From Bin87 sp965222895 (GTDB lineage Bacteria > Chloroflexota > Dehalococcoidia > Lucifugimonadales > UBA3495), in assembly GCA_965222895.1 (NCBI GenBank), contig CBDCVB010000001.1, positions 1,054,001 through 1,118,000 on the forward strand: a stretch of DNA of 64,000 bases, given 5' to 3'. The notes under the pieces are model-generated. The model saw nothing but the letters and a program-made list of their open reading frames with translations. It did no database searches and was not told the origin of the DNA. The position numbers and the translations under genes were made by a program. Positions within the stretch are counted from its first letter, which is position 1. Each line of letters starts with the position of its first letter. This document shows, in pieces, positions 46,516 through 55,047 of this stretch.

Positions 46516-47322
46516 CTACAGCGTTGCTTCGTAGCGAGCGATGATGTTGGTAACGTTGGGGTACACCGGCAAAGATTCCTTGCCGTCCCACCATCTGAAT
46601 GATTCCAGCTCGCGATCGTTGAGCCTCGGTTCCCCGCCGGCGAAAATCAGCACGACTTTGTGGTCGTTGAAGCTTTCTTCACTCGTGTAGTCGAAAAGGC
46701 GTTCAGCCTTGTAGGCTTTCATACCAAGTTCTTCGCCGAGCTCGCGGCACGCAGCGGTCAGCGCGGCCTCCCATTTATCTATGCCGCCAGGTAGGGAATA
46801 GCTCTTGCGTCCCTTGTCCTTAACCAGCAGATACTTGCCGTCCTTGACCACTAGCGCGGTGGCCCGCTGTCGTTTCCGGGTGGGCGATTCGCTGGAGCGG
46901 TTGTGGCCGGCTTCAGACGTGTAAGCTTTCTCCGGTTGAGCTTTGCCGCTTTTGATGTCCTCCCAAAGACTCAACGCCTTTTTGTCCCCTCCGAAAGCCA
47001 GCTCATCCGGCTTGACCCTCTTTGGGTTTCTCCATCGAACGTCCAGACACTCCCCGCGCTGGAAGTGTAATTTGCCGCCAACGGGTTTACCGACGAACAC
47101 CTTGATCGGGTGCGTATTCCCGGTGAACAGCCGGTGGGTGATTTTGACGACGATACCGGTTTCCTCTCTAGTCTCACGGTACGCTGCGTGGCGGCTGCCC
47201 TCGCCAGGATCAACGAGACCACCCGGTAATGACCATTTCCCCTTTTCTTTCCCATGGGCTCGTTGGATGAAAAGGACTTCGCCTTTGTCGTTTTGGACCA
47301 AACAAAATGCGACCTTTCTCAT
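46516..47322 (-). CDS. Protein with two tandem NUDIX hydrolase domains
   Basis: 268 residues. The first NUDIX box is GGLVDPGEGSRHAAYRETRE then ETGI (about residues 34-57). The second is GGIDKWEAALTAACRELGEE then LGM (about residues 175-197). Both keep the REx2EE core that binds Mg. Tandem NUDIX fusions are uncommon. The substrate (nucleoside diphosphate derivative) is not defined. It is convergent with the M20 gene with 32 bases between. Confidence 0.88.
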   Translation of the reverse strand: MRKVAFCLVQNDKGEVLFIQRAHGKEKGKWSLPGGLVDPGEGSRHAAYRETREETGIVVKITHRLFTGNTHPIKVFVGKPVGGKLHFQRGECLDVRWRNPKRVKPDELAFGGDKKALSLWEDIKSGKAQPEKAYTSEAGHNRSSESPTRKRQRATALVVKDGKYLLVKDKGRKSYSLPGGIDKWEAALTAACRELGEELGMKAYKAERLFDYTSEESFNDHKVVLIFAGGEPRLNDRELESFRWWDGKESLPVYPNVTNIIARYEATL

Positions 47323-47374
47323 CGCGTACTCCTAAAAGGACAGTTTGCGGGACAGCCGCCCGCGCCAGCGTTGT

Positions 47375-47692
47375 TTATTCCGTACCTACCGGGGTGCGGC
47401 GGATTTCCTCAATCAGCTGGTCAATTCGGGTGTTTAATTCTGCAATATCAGACCGCACTTCCCGAATTTCGGCCCGCAGTTCCGTCCTTACGTCTCGGAT
47501 TTCGGCCCGCAACTCCGTCCGTACATCCCGGATTTCGGCCCGCAATTCCGCACTCTGTCGGTCGATGCGGTCGCCCAGCCGGTCAATGCGGTCGTCTAAT
47601 CGCTTCTCCATCCGGTATAGATAGGCTGCCATCAGAGTGAGAAGCGCTACGCCCACCCCCAGAATGGTGATCAGCGTTGGGATGTCCGTCAT
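47375..47692 (-). CDS. Small membrane-anchored coiled-coil protein
   Basis: 105 residues: an N-terminal membrane helix (about residues 5-26, LITILGVGVALLTLMAAYLY), then a continuous coiled coil with tandem RTELRAEIRDV units. The units come from 33-bp DNA repeats starting at 47467, 47500 and 47533. The end is TPVGTE. The design mirrors the protein at 5700-6143. It lies between the NUDIX gene and rplT, and its stop is far from any terminator. Confidence 0.68.
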   Translation of the reverse strand: MTDIPTLITILGVGVALLTLMAAYLYRMEKRLDDRIDRLGDRIDRQSAELRAEIRDVRTELRAEIRDVRTELRAEIREVRSDIAELNTRIDQLIEEIRRTPVGTE

Positions 47693-47694
47693 TG

Positions 47695-48045
47695 CTAGCC
47701 CGCTTTGGCTATTCCTACCAGGCGCTCGAAGGCGGCCGGGTCGCGGACGGCCATGTCGGCCAGCATCTTGCGGTCGATCTCAATGCCGGCAGTGGCCAGC
47801 CCGTGCATGAACTGGCTGTAGTTGGTGTCATGCTGACGGCAGGCGGCGCCGATGCGGATAATCCACAGGCGGCGGAAATCGCCCTTACGCTGGCGGCGAT
47901 GGCGATACGCGTGGCTCCACGCGTGCATCAACGCTTCTTTGGCCCACTTGTAGTTACGACCGGAAGAGGCCTGGTAACCCTTGGCGGCTTTGAGGATTTT
48001 CTTGTGTCGGGCGTGTTTGGTTACGCCTCTCTTGACTCTGGGCAC
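47695..48045 (-). CDS. rplT: 50S ribosomal protein L20
   Basis: 116 residues, normal length. It starts PRVKRGVTKHARHKKILKAA KGYQ and includes KEALMHAWSHAYRHRRQRKG and RLWIIRIGAACRQHDTNYSQ. It is the last gene of the infC-rpmI-rplT operon. In many bacteria L20 represses this operon by binding the leader. Confidence 0.97.
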   Translation of the reverse strand: MPRVKRGVTKHARHKKILKAAKGYQASSGRNYKWAKEALMHAWSHAYRHRRQRKGDFRRLWIIRIGAACRQHDTNYSQFMHGLATAGIEIDRKMLADMAVRDPAAFERLVGIAKAG

Positions 48046-48078
48046 GGTTGATGCTCCGTTAGCTGATGCTCTCCGTTG

Positions 48079-48279
48079 TTACAGGTCGTAAGGAATGAGT
48101 CGGCTGAGACGCTTCACGTCGACAGGGTCAAAGCCTATTTTCTGGGCGTATTTGCGAGTCACCTTGGTGGGCTTTTTGCGCCGCAGGTGGCTGCTCATAC
48201 GCTTGCGGCGCAGCAATTTGCCCGTTCCCGTTACGTGGATGCGGGCTTTGGCGCCTTTGTGGGTCTTGATTTTAGGCAT
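48079..48279 (-). CDS. rpmI: 50S ribosomal protein L35
   Basis: 66 residues, basic, starting PKIKTHKGAKARIHVTGTGK LLRRK. It lies 7 bases after infC and 33 bases before rplT on the same strand, the standard order. Confidence 0.96.
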   Translation of the reverse strand: MPKIKTHKGAKARIHVTGTGKLLRRKRMSSHLRRKKPTKVTRKYAQKIGFDPVDVKRLSRLIPYDL

Positions 48280-48286
48280 ATTCTTG

Positions 48287-48850
48287 CTATTCCGTGTTTA
48301 CTGCTGTTGCGTTGTCGTTGCGCTCGCCTTTCACTGTGCTGGTGGGACTCGGAATGAGAACCATCGACATGGCGCGACCCTCCATCGACGGGGCGTGCTC
48401 CAGGCGAACGTCGTCTTTCAGGTCGTCGGCAACCCGTTTCAAGAGTGAAAGTCCGAGCTGTTGATGCACGGCTTCACGGCCTCGGAAACGAACTGTGAGT
48501 TTAACTTTATCACCATTTCCGATGAACTGGCGAACTTTGCGGAGTTTGGCGTCAAAGTCGTGAACGCCGATGTTGGGCCGGAAGCGCACTTCCTTAAGCT
48601 CATTGCTTTTCTGGGATTTGCGGGTTTCGCGTTCTTTCTTGGAAGTGAGGTAGCGCAGCTTCCCGTAGTCCAGCAGCCGGCAAACCGGTGGGTCAGCGTT
48701 GGGCGCCACTTCCACCAGGTCAAGTTCGTTAGTGCGCGCCCTGGCAAGAGCATCGGGCACTGTCATAACGCCCAGCTGTTCGCCATCCTCCCCTATCACC
48801 CGTACTCGCGGGACGCGTATTTGCTCGTTGACCCTGTACTGCCTGGCTAT
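48287..48850 (-). CDS. infC: Translation initiation factor IF-3, probable AUA start
   Basis: IF-3 prevents subunit joining and checks initiator tRNA and start codon. ARQYRVNEQIRVPRVRVIGE, LDLVEVAPNADPPVCRLLDY, RFRPNIGVHDFDAKLRKVRQ and KVKLTVRFRGREAVHQQLG are conserved. The alternative TTG at 48898 adds 16 residues unlike any IF-3. ATA at 48850-48848 lies 6 bases after a perfect GGAGGT and gives the standard N-terminus. A non-AUG (usually AUU) start is the basis of infC autoregulation in other bacteria. Confidence 0.93.
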   Translation of the reverse strand: MARQYRVNEQIRVPRVRVIGEDGEQLGVMTVPDALARARTNELDLVEVAPNADPPVCRLLDYGKLRYLTSKKERETRKSQKSNELKEVRFRPNIGVHDFDAKLRKVRQFIGNGDKVKLTVRFRGREAVHQQLGLSLLKRVADDLKDDVRLEHAPSMEGRAMSMVLIPSPTSTVKGERNDNATAVNTE

Positions 48851-49079
48851 GGCGACACCTCCGTCGTAAGTTTGCACTTGCACTACCGTCGGCGCCAAAT
48901 GGGCGAAACGGTAATTGATTTGATGGGCTTATTCTAGCGATGGCTCGGTAGCCAGTCAACGATTCAGTAGTGGCTGGCCGTGGTATTCACTAAACCGAGG
49001 GTGAAGGGCCAATGCGGATGTCGCTATCCGACGGGCGCTGAACTATTTTCGACGCCATGACGAGGACAAGTGGATTCAG

Positions 49080-49742
49080 TTATTCGTCGTCACCGGAACC
49101 AGCGTCACCGGAATCATCGTCAGGGGAATCATCGTCAGGGGAATCATTTATAAAGAGGTCAGTATCATCATCCTCATCGTCTTCGTCCTCTTCGAACAGG
49201 TCGTCGTCATCGTCCTCTTCGTCATCCACGTTGGCGGCGATGGCGGCGATAATCTGGGCGAGGCCATCAGAGTCGTCGGCGCCGGAAGCAGTCAGCATGG
49301 GGAGGTCGGCTAATTCGGGATCATCAACGGGGATGGCCTCGAAACCGTAGAATTCGTCGTTGTCGAGGATTCGGGCCAGGCCGGAGAGGGTAACAGTAAT
49401 TGGTCGGATGGCAGACGACCAGCGCTCCGTCAGCTCCTGGTGCAATTGGCCCAGGGTCATCGTGGAGTCAGCGTCGAGCAGCAGGGTACGGAACACAATC
49501 TCCTGCAACGGCATGGACTGCCTGATAAAATCGGTATCGCCGGCGCAGTGGTCGCGAATTTCGGCAATCAGGGTATCGGCGCCGTCAATATCGGCGGGGG
49601 TTTTGCCGTAGGAAGGGCACCCGGTAGTGATCCTGGCCAACAGCAGGGGAACCGGAGCGCGGTTCAGTTCGGCGAGCCGGTCCGGGCTGAAGCGATACTC
49701 CAATCCTGACAACCGGTTGTTCGCGGCATAAGTGGTGGTCAT
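49080..49742 (-). CDS. Hypothetical protein with a very acidic tail
   Basis: 220 residues. The first about 150 form a likely folded domain (LNRAPVPLLLARITTGCPSY, FRTLLLDADSTMTLGQLHQE, ITVTLSGLARILDNDEFYGF). The last 50 are mostly Asp/Glu (DDEEDDDDDLFEEDEDDED). Its ATG overlaps the moeA stop as ATGA, so translation is probably coupled. No family recognised. Confidence 0.65.
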   Translation of the reverse strand: MTTTYAANNRLSGLEYRFSPDRLAELNRAPVPLLLARITTGCPSYGKTPADIDGADTLIAEIRDHCAGDTDFIRQSMPLQEIVFRTLLLDADSTMTLGQLHQELTERWSSAIRPITVTLSGLARILDNDEFYGFEAIPVDDPELADLPMLTASGADDSDGLAQIIAAIAANVDDEEDDDDDLFEEDEDDEDDDTDLFINDSPDDDSPDDDSGDAGSGDDE

Positions 49743-51151
49743 AGCTCAACCTCTTCGTTCCAGTCCAGCATAATGATTTTGACGGCTTGTCCGGCGTTTT
49801 TCCTGGGCAGGTCGGCCGGGCAGATGGCCAGCCCATTGGCGCGTGAGAGCGAGGTCAGGATGTTGGACCCCTGCGGCCCGGTGGGGGTGGCAAACCAGCC
49901 GCCGTCGCGCCGTTCGACCTCCACCCTGGCGTACACCCGGCGACCGTCGCTGTTGAAAATGGGGCCCGTGAGCACACCCTCGACAACCGGGCGGGACAGC
50001 AGGTCGCGGCCCAGCATCCGGCGGATGGCCGGCCGGCCGAACATCTCAAAGGCCAGCAGCGCGCTGACCGGATTTCCCGGCAGTCCCAGCAGCGGCAGCG
50101 GGTGCTTGCCCTCCCGGTTCAGCAAACCGAACGCCAGCGGTTTGGCCGGGCGCATCCGCACCGACCAGAAGTTCATATCGCCCCTTTGCTCCAGCACATC
50201 CTTCACCATATCGTAGTCGCCCTTGGAAACGCCGGCGGAGGTGACCAGCAGGTCGGCGTCGGCGGCCTCGTCGATGCAGCGGTGCAGGTCGGCCAGGTTG
50301 TCGCGGGCGATGCCGATTACGCGGGGTGTACCTCCGGCGGCGATTACGGCAGCGGCGATACTGCTGCTGTTGCTGTCGTAGATATGACCCGGTTGCAGGG
50401 CGTCCCCAATCTGCGTCAGCTCGTCGCCGGTAGACAGCACCGCCACCACCGGGCGGCGAATAACCCGCACGATAGCCAGGCCCAACGAGGCCATCACGCC
50501 GGCTTCGGCGGGGCGTACCACGGTGCCGGCCGACAGCACCAGCTCGCCGGCGGCGACGTCCTCGCCGGCCGGGCGCACGTTGCTCCCCAGCGGCAGGGCT
50601 TTGCGGATGACGATTTCGTTCAGCGGCTGGCCGTTGCGGCGGCGATCCAGCTCGTCGGTTTCCTCGAAGGGCACCACGGTATCGGCGCCAGCGGGAACGG
50701 GAGCGCCGGTCATTATGCGTATGGTGTTGCCATGGGTGACGGTATCGGCGGATACTTGGCCGGCGGCCACCGCCGAAATGACGGTAAGAGTTGGCGGGGT
50801 GTCGCCGGCGGCGGCGATGTCGGCGTGCAGTACCGCGTACCCATCCATTGCGGAGTTGGCCAGGGGCGGCAGGTTCAGCGGCGAGGTGATGTCCTCGGCC
50901 AGCGCCATGCCCAGCGACTGCAAAGCTGGCAGCGCCACGGCGTCCAGCGGGGCAAAGTTGGCCAGGATGCGTTCCAGGGCCTGCTCAACTTCCAGCATAT
51001 CCTCGTGGCCATGGCCGTTATCGTGCCCCCCGGGGCGTCCCTCGTGCCGACGATGCTCGTCGCCACCGGAGTGGTCGTGGATGCTCTCGTGGTCGCCGTC
51101 GCCGTGGGCATCGTGGGCGTGGAGGTGACTCGTATGCTGATGTGTGGTCAT
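49739..51151 (-). CDS. moeA: Molybdopterin molybdotransferase with His-rich N-terminus
   Basis: MoeA inserts molybdate into adenylated molybdopterin. After an unusual leader of about 51 residues containing 14 His, the normal protein follows with NLPPLANSAMDGYAV, IRIMTGAPVPAGADTVVPFE, VLSTGDELTQIG, SAGVSKGDYDMVKDVL and LGLPGNPVSALLAFEMF. The His tract could bind or buffer metal. No other moa/mod genes are adjacent. It is preceded by a PaREP1-like gene and followed by the acidic gene. Confidence 0.94.
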   Translation of the reverse strand: MTTHQHTSHLHAHDAHGDGDHESIHDHSGGDEHRRHEGRPGGHDNGHGHEDMLEVEQALERILANFAPLDAVALPALQSLGMALAEDITSPLNLPPLANSAMDGYAVLHADIAAAGDTPPTLTVISAVAAGQVSADTVTHGNTIRIMTGAPVPAGADTVVPFEETDELDRRRNGQPLNEIVIRKALPLGSNVRPAGEDVAAGELVLSAGTVVRPAEAGVMASLGLAIVRVIRRPVVAVLSTGDELTQIGDALQPGHIYDSNSSSIAAAVIAAGGTPRVIGIARDNLADLHRCIDEAADADLLVTSAGVSKGDYDMVKDVLEQRGDMNFWSVRMRPAKPLAFGLLNREGKHPLPLLGLPGNPVSALLAFEMFGRPAIRRMLGRDLLSRPVVEGVLTGPIFNSDGRRVYARVEVERRDGGWFATPTGPQGSNILTSLSRANGLAICPADLPRKNAGQAVKIIMLDWNEEVEL

Positions 51152-51199
51152 GGGGTGTGCCTCCGGTGGAGACGTGGCGACGAAACGCAGGATAGTTTG

Positions 51200-51645
51200 C
51201 TAGGCCAGCCGGCCGAGCATTCGATTAACGAACCGGCAGACGATGGCTGGATCGTCTGCCGGTTCGTAGTCTTCAATAAACTGGTGAAAAAGTTAAATTG
51301 GTGGAAGAAGTTTGCGTGAAATCTTTCCGCGGTTGCGAGCTCCGAGTCGAACGCCTCATCGTTGTGCTCTTCCGCCAATCGCAGTACGGCGAGCTTCAAC
51401 CCGCAGTGGCTCAGCGGCGTGGCTGGCCATTTGTTACCCACCGCCATCACGGCATGGGAGGCGGAGCCCCACAGTTTTTCGGAGCCCCGCAGCACATAGC
51501 CGGAAGCCAGTTCCCGGTCGTCCGTCGTCACGAAGTCCGGAGCTGTCTGTACGTGTTCATGGGTCGGCATATTGCTGGTGAAAAGGGTGACGACGCCCGG
51601 AAGCCGGATAACGGGTCTGGTCCGACGTTTATTATAACCGCTCAT
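51200..51645 (-). pseudogene. PaREP1/HEPN-like protein with a frameshift near its C-terminus
   Basis: ATG 51645 overlaps the pheT stop as ATGA; a shorter start at 51570 is possible. ELASGYVLRGSEKLWGSASH, LSHCGLKLAVLRLAEEHNDE and ATAERFHANFFHQF follow the PaREP1/HEPN pattern. Then a near-duplicated TTYCACCARTTTA segment (about 51275-51300) shifts the frame. The other frame continues QFIEDYEPADDPAIVCRFVN RMLGRLA to TAG 51200, a fitting family C-terminus. If translated unshifted, it would run on to 51148 with an unrelated tail. Confidence 0.6.
51228..51267. repeat. 17-bp perfect inverted repeat with 6-base loop
   Basis: ACGAACCGGCAGACGAT, loop GGCTGG, then the exact reverse complement. It lies within the 3' end of the PaREP1-like frame and upstream of moeA. 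It lacks a T-run on either side, so it is not a standard terminator. Confidence 0.9.
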
Positions 51646-54071
51646 CCGCGCAACGTGGCGCCGGCTTCGCGTTCCAGCGCTCGGGTCAAGCCGTTCATCG
51701 CGCGGTTCAATTCCTCGGCGGTTAGCGTGCGGTCTTCGGCGCGGAACCAGATGCGAAACGCCAGCGACCGCATTCCCTCAGGCACGTTCTCGCCGGTGTA
51801 TACGTCGAACAGTTCGGTTCGTTCCACCAGCCGCACCCGCTGGATGAGCTGCTGAATCCGGCCGGCCGGCACATCGGACGGCGCCAGCAGCGCCAGATCC
51901 CGGTTGGCCGCGGGGAAACGGGACAGCGACCGGAAACGGGTCTCCGCCGGCTCGGTGGCGAGTCGCGCCGACGAAAGAGCGTCCAAGGCAATCTGGAAGT
52001 AGATTACGGGTTCTGGGCGCAGGCCAAAGCGGTCGATGATGTCCGGGTGCATTTCTCCGACCACGCCAACTTCGGCGGCAGCGCCGGTGGCAGCTCGGAC
52101 GCTAATGGTGGCGGCGCGGCCCGGATGCCACCGGGTCCCGACCGCCTCTTGCAGCGAAGCGGTAAAGCCGACGCGGCCGAGGACAGTGGATACGATGCCG
52201 GAGGCGTCGTAAAAGTCCATCAAGTCTGCTGGCGTGAGCCAGTTGTCGCCGAACCGGGGGCCTGACATTACGCCGGCCAGCCATTCGCGCTCGTGGGGCA
52301 GATTGCCGTCCTGATAACCGAAAGACCGGCCGATTTCGAACAGCCGGAACCCGCCATCGTTGTGCGCCTGGTTGTAGGCCAGCGTGTTCAGCAGGCTGGG
52401 AATCATCTCTGGCCTCAAGACGTTGTACTCGGCAGACATGGGGTTGGCGACGCGCAGCCAGGGGGTCTGCTCATCCTCAGGCAAGTCCAGCCTGGTTAAA
52501 TCCTCGGCGCTGATGAGGGGATAGCTGATGGTCTCTTCCATGCCGGCCGCGGCCAGGGCGTCGCGCATTGCATCCTTCAACTCGGTCAATGGGCTGGGCC
52601 GGTGGTAGGGGATGGGTGAAGACAGCATAGTGGTCGGCACTTCGTCGTAGCCGATGATGCGCACCACCTCTTCGATCAGGTCTTCCTCGATGACGATGTC
52701 GCTGCGCCAGTAGGGTGCATCCGCCTCCAGACTGTCCGGCCCGGTGCGGCGGGTGGCAATGCCCAGGCTGGCCAGCACGGTTTCGGCGCGGGCAATGTCA
52801 AGATCCATGCCCAGCACCTGACGCAGCCGGCGCTCCGTCAGGGGCACCGGGGCATCCGGTTCGCCATCGGGATACACGTCGATGATGCCGGACGCAGCCT
52901 CGCCGCCGGCGGTTTGCAGGATGAGTTGCGTCGCCCGTCGCAGGGCGATGGGAGCCAGCTCGGCGCGCAGGCCCTTCTCAAAGCGCAGGCTGGCTTCGGT
53001 GCGCAGATTCAGGTTGGTGGCGGTGCGGCGGTTGTTCAGGTTGTGGAAGGTGGCCGACTCCAGCAGCATGGTCGTGGTGGCGGCGGTAATCTCGCTGTTG
53101 GCGCCGCCCATCACGCCACCGATGCCAATGGCCTGCGCCGGGTCGGCAATCATCAAGGTGTCATTGGTCAGCGTGCGCTCCACGCCGTCCAGCGTGGTGA
53201 ACTGCTCGCCGGGGCTGGCGCGGCGCACCACCACGTGCCGGTCGGTAACGGTATCCAGGTCGAAGGCGTGCAGCGGCTGGTTGAACTCCAGCATCACGTA
53301 GTTGGTAACGTCCACCACGTTGTTGATGGGACGCAGGCCGGCGCGGGTCAGGCGGTCTTGCATCCAGACCGGCGAGGGGCCAATCCGGATGCCGGTAATA
53401 ACCGACGCCGTGTAGCGCAGGCAAAGGTCAGGGTCGGCGATGGTTACCTGCGCCAGAGTGTCCACCGGCGGACCGGCCTCGGAATAGCCGACTTCGGGCA
53501 CGCGGACGGGTTGGCCGGTGATGGCGCCCAGCTCCCGCGCCACGCCCAGGATGGAAAGACAATCCCCGCGATTGGGTGTCAGTTCCAGCTCCAGGAAGGT
53601 GTCGCCAAGGACTGCATTCAGCGGGGCGCCCGGCGCGGCATCGTCGGACAGCACGATGATGCCATCGTGGTCGTCGCTGAGGCCAAGTTCGGCCTCGGAA
53701 CAAATCATGCCCTCTGACACCACGCCGCGGATGCGAGCCGGCTTCAACTCTTCCTGCCTTCCGGTGTGGGTGTTGAGCAGGAAGGCGCCGGGCCGGGCGA
53801 AGCAGATATTCTGACCGGCAGCAACGTTGGGCGCGCCGCAAACGACTTCCAATTCCGGGCCGTCGCCGGGGTCAACAAGGCACAGGGTCAGGGTGTCGGC
53901 GTTGGGGTGTGGTCGGGTGGAGCGCACGTAGCCAACCACGCAATTATCCCAGCCGCCCCGGGTGATGACATCGCCCACCTCGATGCCGGCCATCGTCAGC
54001 CGATGGGCCAGCTCATCGGGTGGCAGCGTGATGTCAACGTATTCGGAAAGCCAGGAGAAGGGGATGAGCAT
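51642..54071 (-). CDS. pheT: Phenylalanyl-tRNA synthetase beta subunit
   Basis: 809 residues, full length. MLIPFSWLSEYVDITLPPDE starts the protein. An EMAP-like tRNA-binding domain follows (CLVDPGDGPELEVVCGAPNV, GVVSEGMICSEAELGLSDDH), then the B3/B4 editing region, B5 (VFRM-like ERRLRQVLGMDLDIARAETV) and the C-terminal anticodon-binding FDX-ACB domain (SRFPAANRDLALLAPSDVPA). It starts one base after the DUF2283 gene's stop. Confidence 0.97.
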   Translation of the reverse strand: MLIPFSWLSEYVDITLPPDELAHRLTMAGIEVGDVITRGGWDNCVVGYVRSTRPHPNADTLTLCLVDPGDGPELEVVCGAPNVAAGQNICFARPGAFLLNTHTGRQEELKPARIRGVVSEGMICSEAELGLSDDHDGIIVLSDDAAPGAPLNAVLGDTFLELELTPNRGDCLSILGVARELGAITGQPVRVPEVGYSEAGPPVDTLAQVTIADPDLCLRYTASVITGIRIGPSPVWMQDRLTRAGLRPINNVVDVTNYVMLEFNQPLHAFDLDTVTDRHVVVRRASPGEQFTTLDGVERTLTNDTLMIADPAQAIGIGGVMGGANSEITAATTTMLLESATFHNLNNRRTATNLNLRTEASLRFEKGLRAELAPIALRRATQLILQTAGGEAASGIIDVYPDGEPDAPVPLTERRLRQVLGMDLDIARAETVLASLGIATRRTGPDSLEADAPYWRSDIVIEEDLIEEVVRIIGYDEVPTTMLSSPIPYHRPSPLTELKDAMRDALAAAGMEETISYPLISAEDLTRLDLPEDEQTPWLRVANPMSAEYNVLRPEMIPSLLNTLAYNQAHNDGGFRLFEIGRSFGYQDGNLPHEREWLAGVMSGPRFGDNWLTPADLMDFYDASGIVSTVLGRVGFTASLQEAVGTRWHPGRAATISVRAATGAAAEVGVVGEMHPDIIDRFGLRPEPVIYFQIALDALSSARLATEPAETRFRSLSRFPAANRDLALLAPSDVPAGRIQQLIQRVRLVERTELFDVYTGENVPEGMRSLAFRIWFRAEDRTLTAEELNRAMNGLTRALEREAGATLRG

Positions 54072-54072
54072 A

Positions 54073-54792
54073 TCAATTTGCAGCCCTGAGTATGGGGTCG
54101 CGGAGTTTCTTGGGAAGCCAGGAATAATTGCATCCGGACGGCGGAATTATCGTATTGTGCGCCCAAACCTTGCCGTTTGGTACGACCGTTTCATACCAAT
54201 CCGTCCAGACGCCGGGTTCTACCGGGGGGTTGCAATTTCCCTGACCGGTCTCGTCGATGAACACACCGACACCAATAGCTCCTGGATAAGACGGAATGGT
54301 GATGCCCCTGAGCAAGTCCGTATAGCGTTGCACGACAGCCCTTTGAAATTCGCCCCGTTTGATTTCTGTGCAGATTAGCGGGTGATCGGAATCGTCCAGA
54401 ATCGCCAAGTCCAGGGGATGTGCTCCGTTACGGGCAGCGACCGGCGTCTTCCTGGACACCCGCAGATCCAGGCTGGTGGCATTAATCATCCACTCCAAAC
54501 GGCGGTAGATACCAGTTACGGGATCCCACTCCGGATTGCACAGGTAGGCATTGTACTGCCAACTCAGACCGGCCAGCGCGGCGCAGAAGAGGCCAAATGC
54601 CAGTACCGGCTCCTCGGAACAGCCGGCGCGTTCCGCCTCTGACCAGAGAATTTCCAATCCAGTTACTCTGTGGTCAGGGCTAGCGTCGACGATAAAACCG
54701 CTGGCAATTTCCTCACTGGCCTCATATGGAAGGCCCGCAAGTTTGAGCCAAGCGCCCTCGTCGTCCCACCTTACCCGCGGTGTGATTTTCAT
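54073..54792 (-). CDS. DUF2283-like protein fused to a PD-(D/E)xK-like domain
   Basis: 239 residues from ATG 54792, which overlaps the DUF4258 stop as ATGA. The N-terminus, VRWDDEGAWLKLAGLPYEAS and FIVDASPDHRVTGLEILWSE, fits DUF2283, often the antitoxin partner of DUF4258. The C-terminal part has HPLDLAILDDSDHPLICTEI KRGEFQRAV, which fits a nuclease-type D...ExK motif. It lies between pheS and pheT on the same strand. Longer starts at 54897 or 54804 (GTG) are possible. The activity is inferred from motifs only. Confidence 0.55.
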   Translation of the reverse strand: MKITPRVRWDDEGAWLKLAGLPYEASEEIASGFIVDASPDHRVTGLEILWSEAERAGCSEEPVLAFGLFCAALAGLSWQYNAYLCNPEWDPVTGIYRRLEWMINATSLDLRVSRKTPVAARNGAHPLDLAILDDSDHPLICTEIKRGEFQRAVVQRYTDLLRGITIPSYPGAIGVGVFIDETGQGNCNPPVEPGVWTDWYETVVPNGKVWAHNTIIPPSGCNYSWLPKKLRDPILRAAN

Positions 54793-55031
54793 ATTATCGG
54801 ACACCTGAACCTCCCATCGGGATGTACAGTTATGACGAAGTTTCGCTGCTCGATACGCACCACTACTCTGAGTGGCCGACGGTGGCTCGGTACTCACCGT
54901 AAATATCGGATGCGGTCAGGCACATTGTCCGGTTCAATTCTATCCGGGTTGGTTAGACACAGCGCAATCTGTTCTTCCGTGATACCGCGCTCTGCCATCC
55001 GGTCCCGCGCATGCGGGCTGTATACAATCAT
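54789..55031 (-). pseudogene. DUF4258 toxin-like protein with an in-frame TGA
   Basis: ATG 55031 opens MIVYSPHARDRMAERGITEE QIALCLTNPDRIEP, a classic DUF4258 start (HARERM.ERGI). A TGA at 54894-54896 stops it at 45 residues. The same frame continues VPSHRRPLRVVVRIEQRNFV ITVHPDGR and ends at TGA 54791-54789, overlapping the next ATG. This gives the family's usual about 80 residues and usual spacing to its partner. The TGA is therefore a recent nonsense change or is read through. It lies 16 bases after pheS. Confidence 0.68.
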
Positions 55032-55047
55032 ACCAGAGGCCGGCGCG

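Noticed and set aside
50102..51319. 405-residue plus-strand frame opposite moeA
   Set aside because: Composition shadow of a GC-rich gene. The minus strand has all MoeA motifs.
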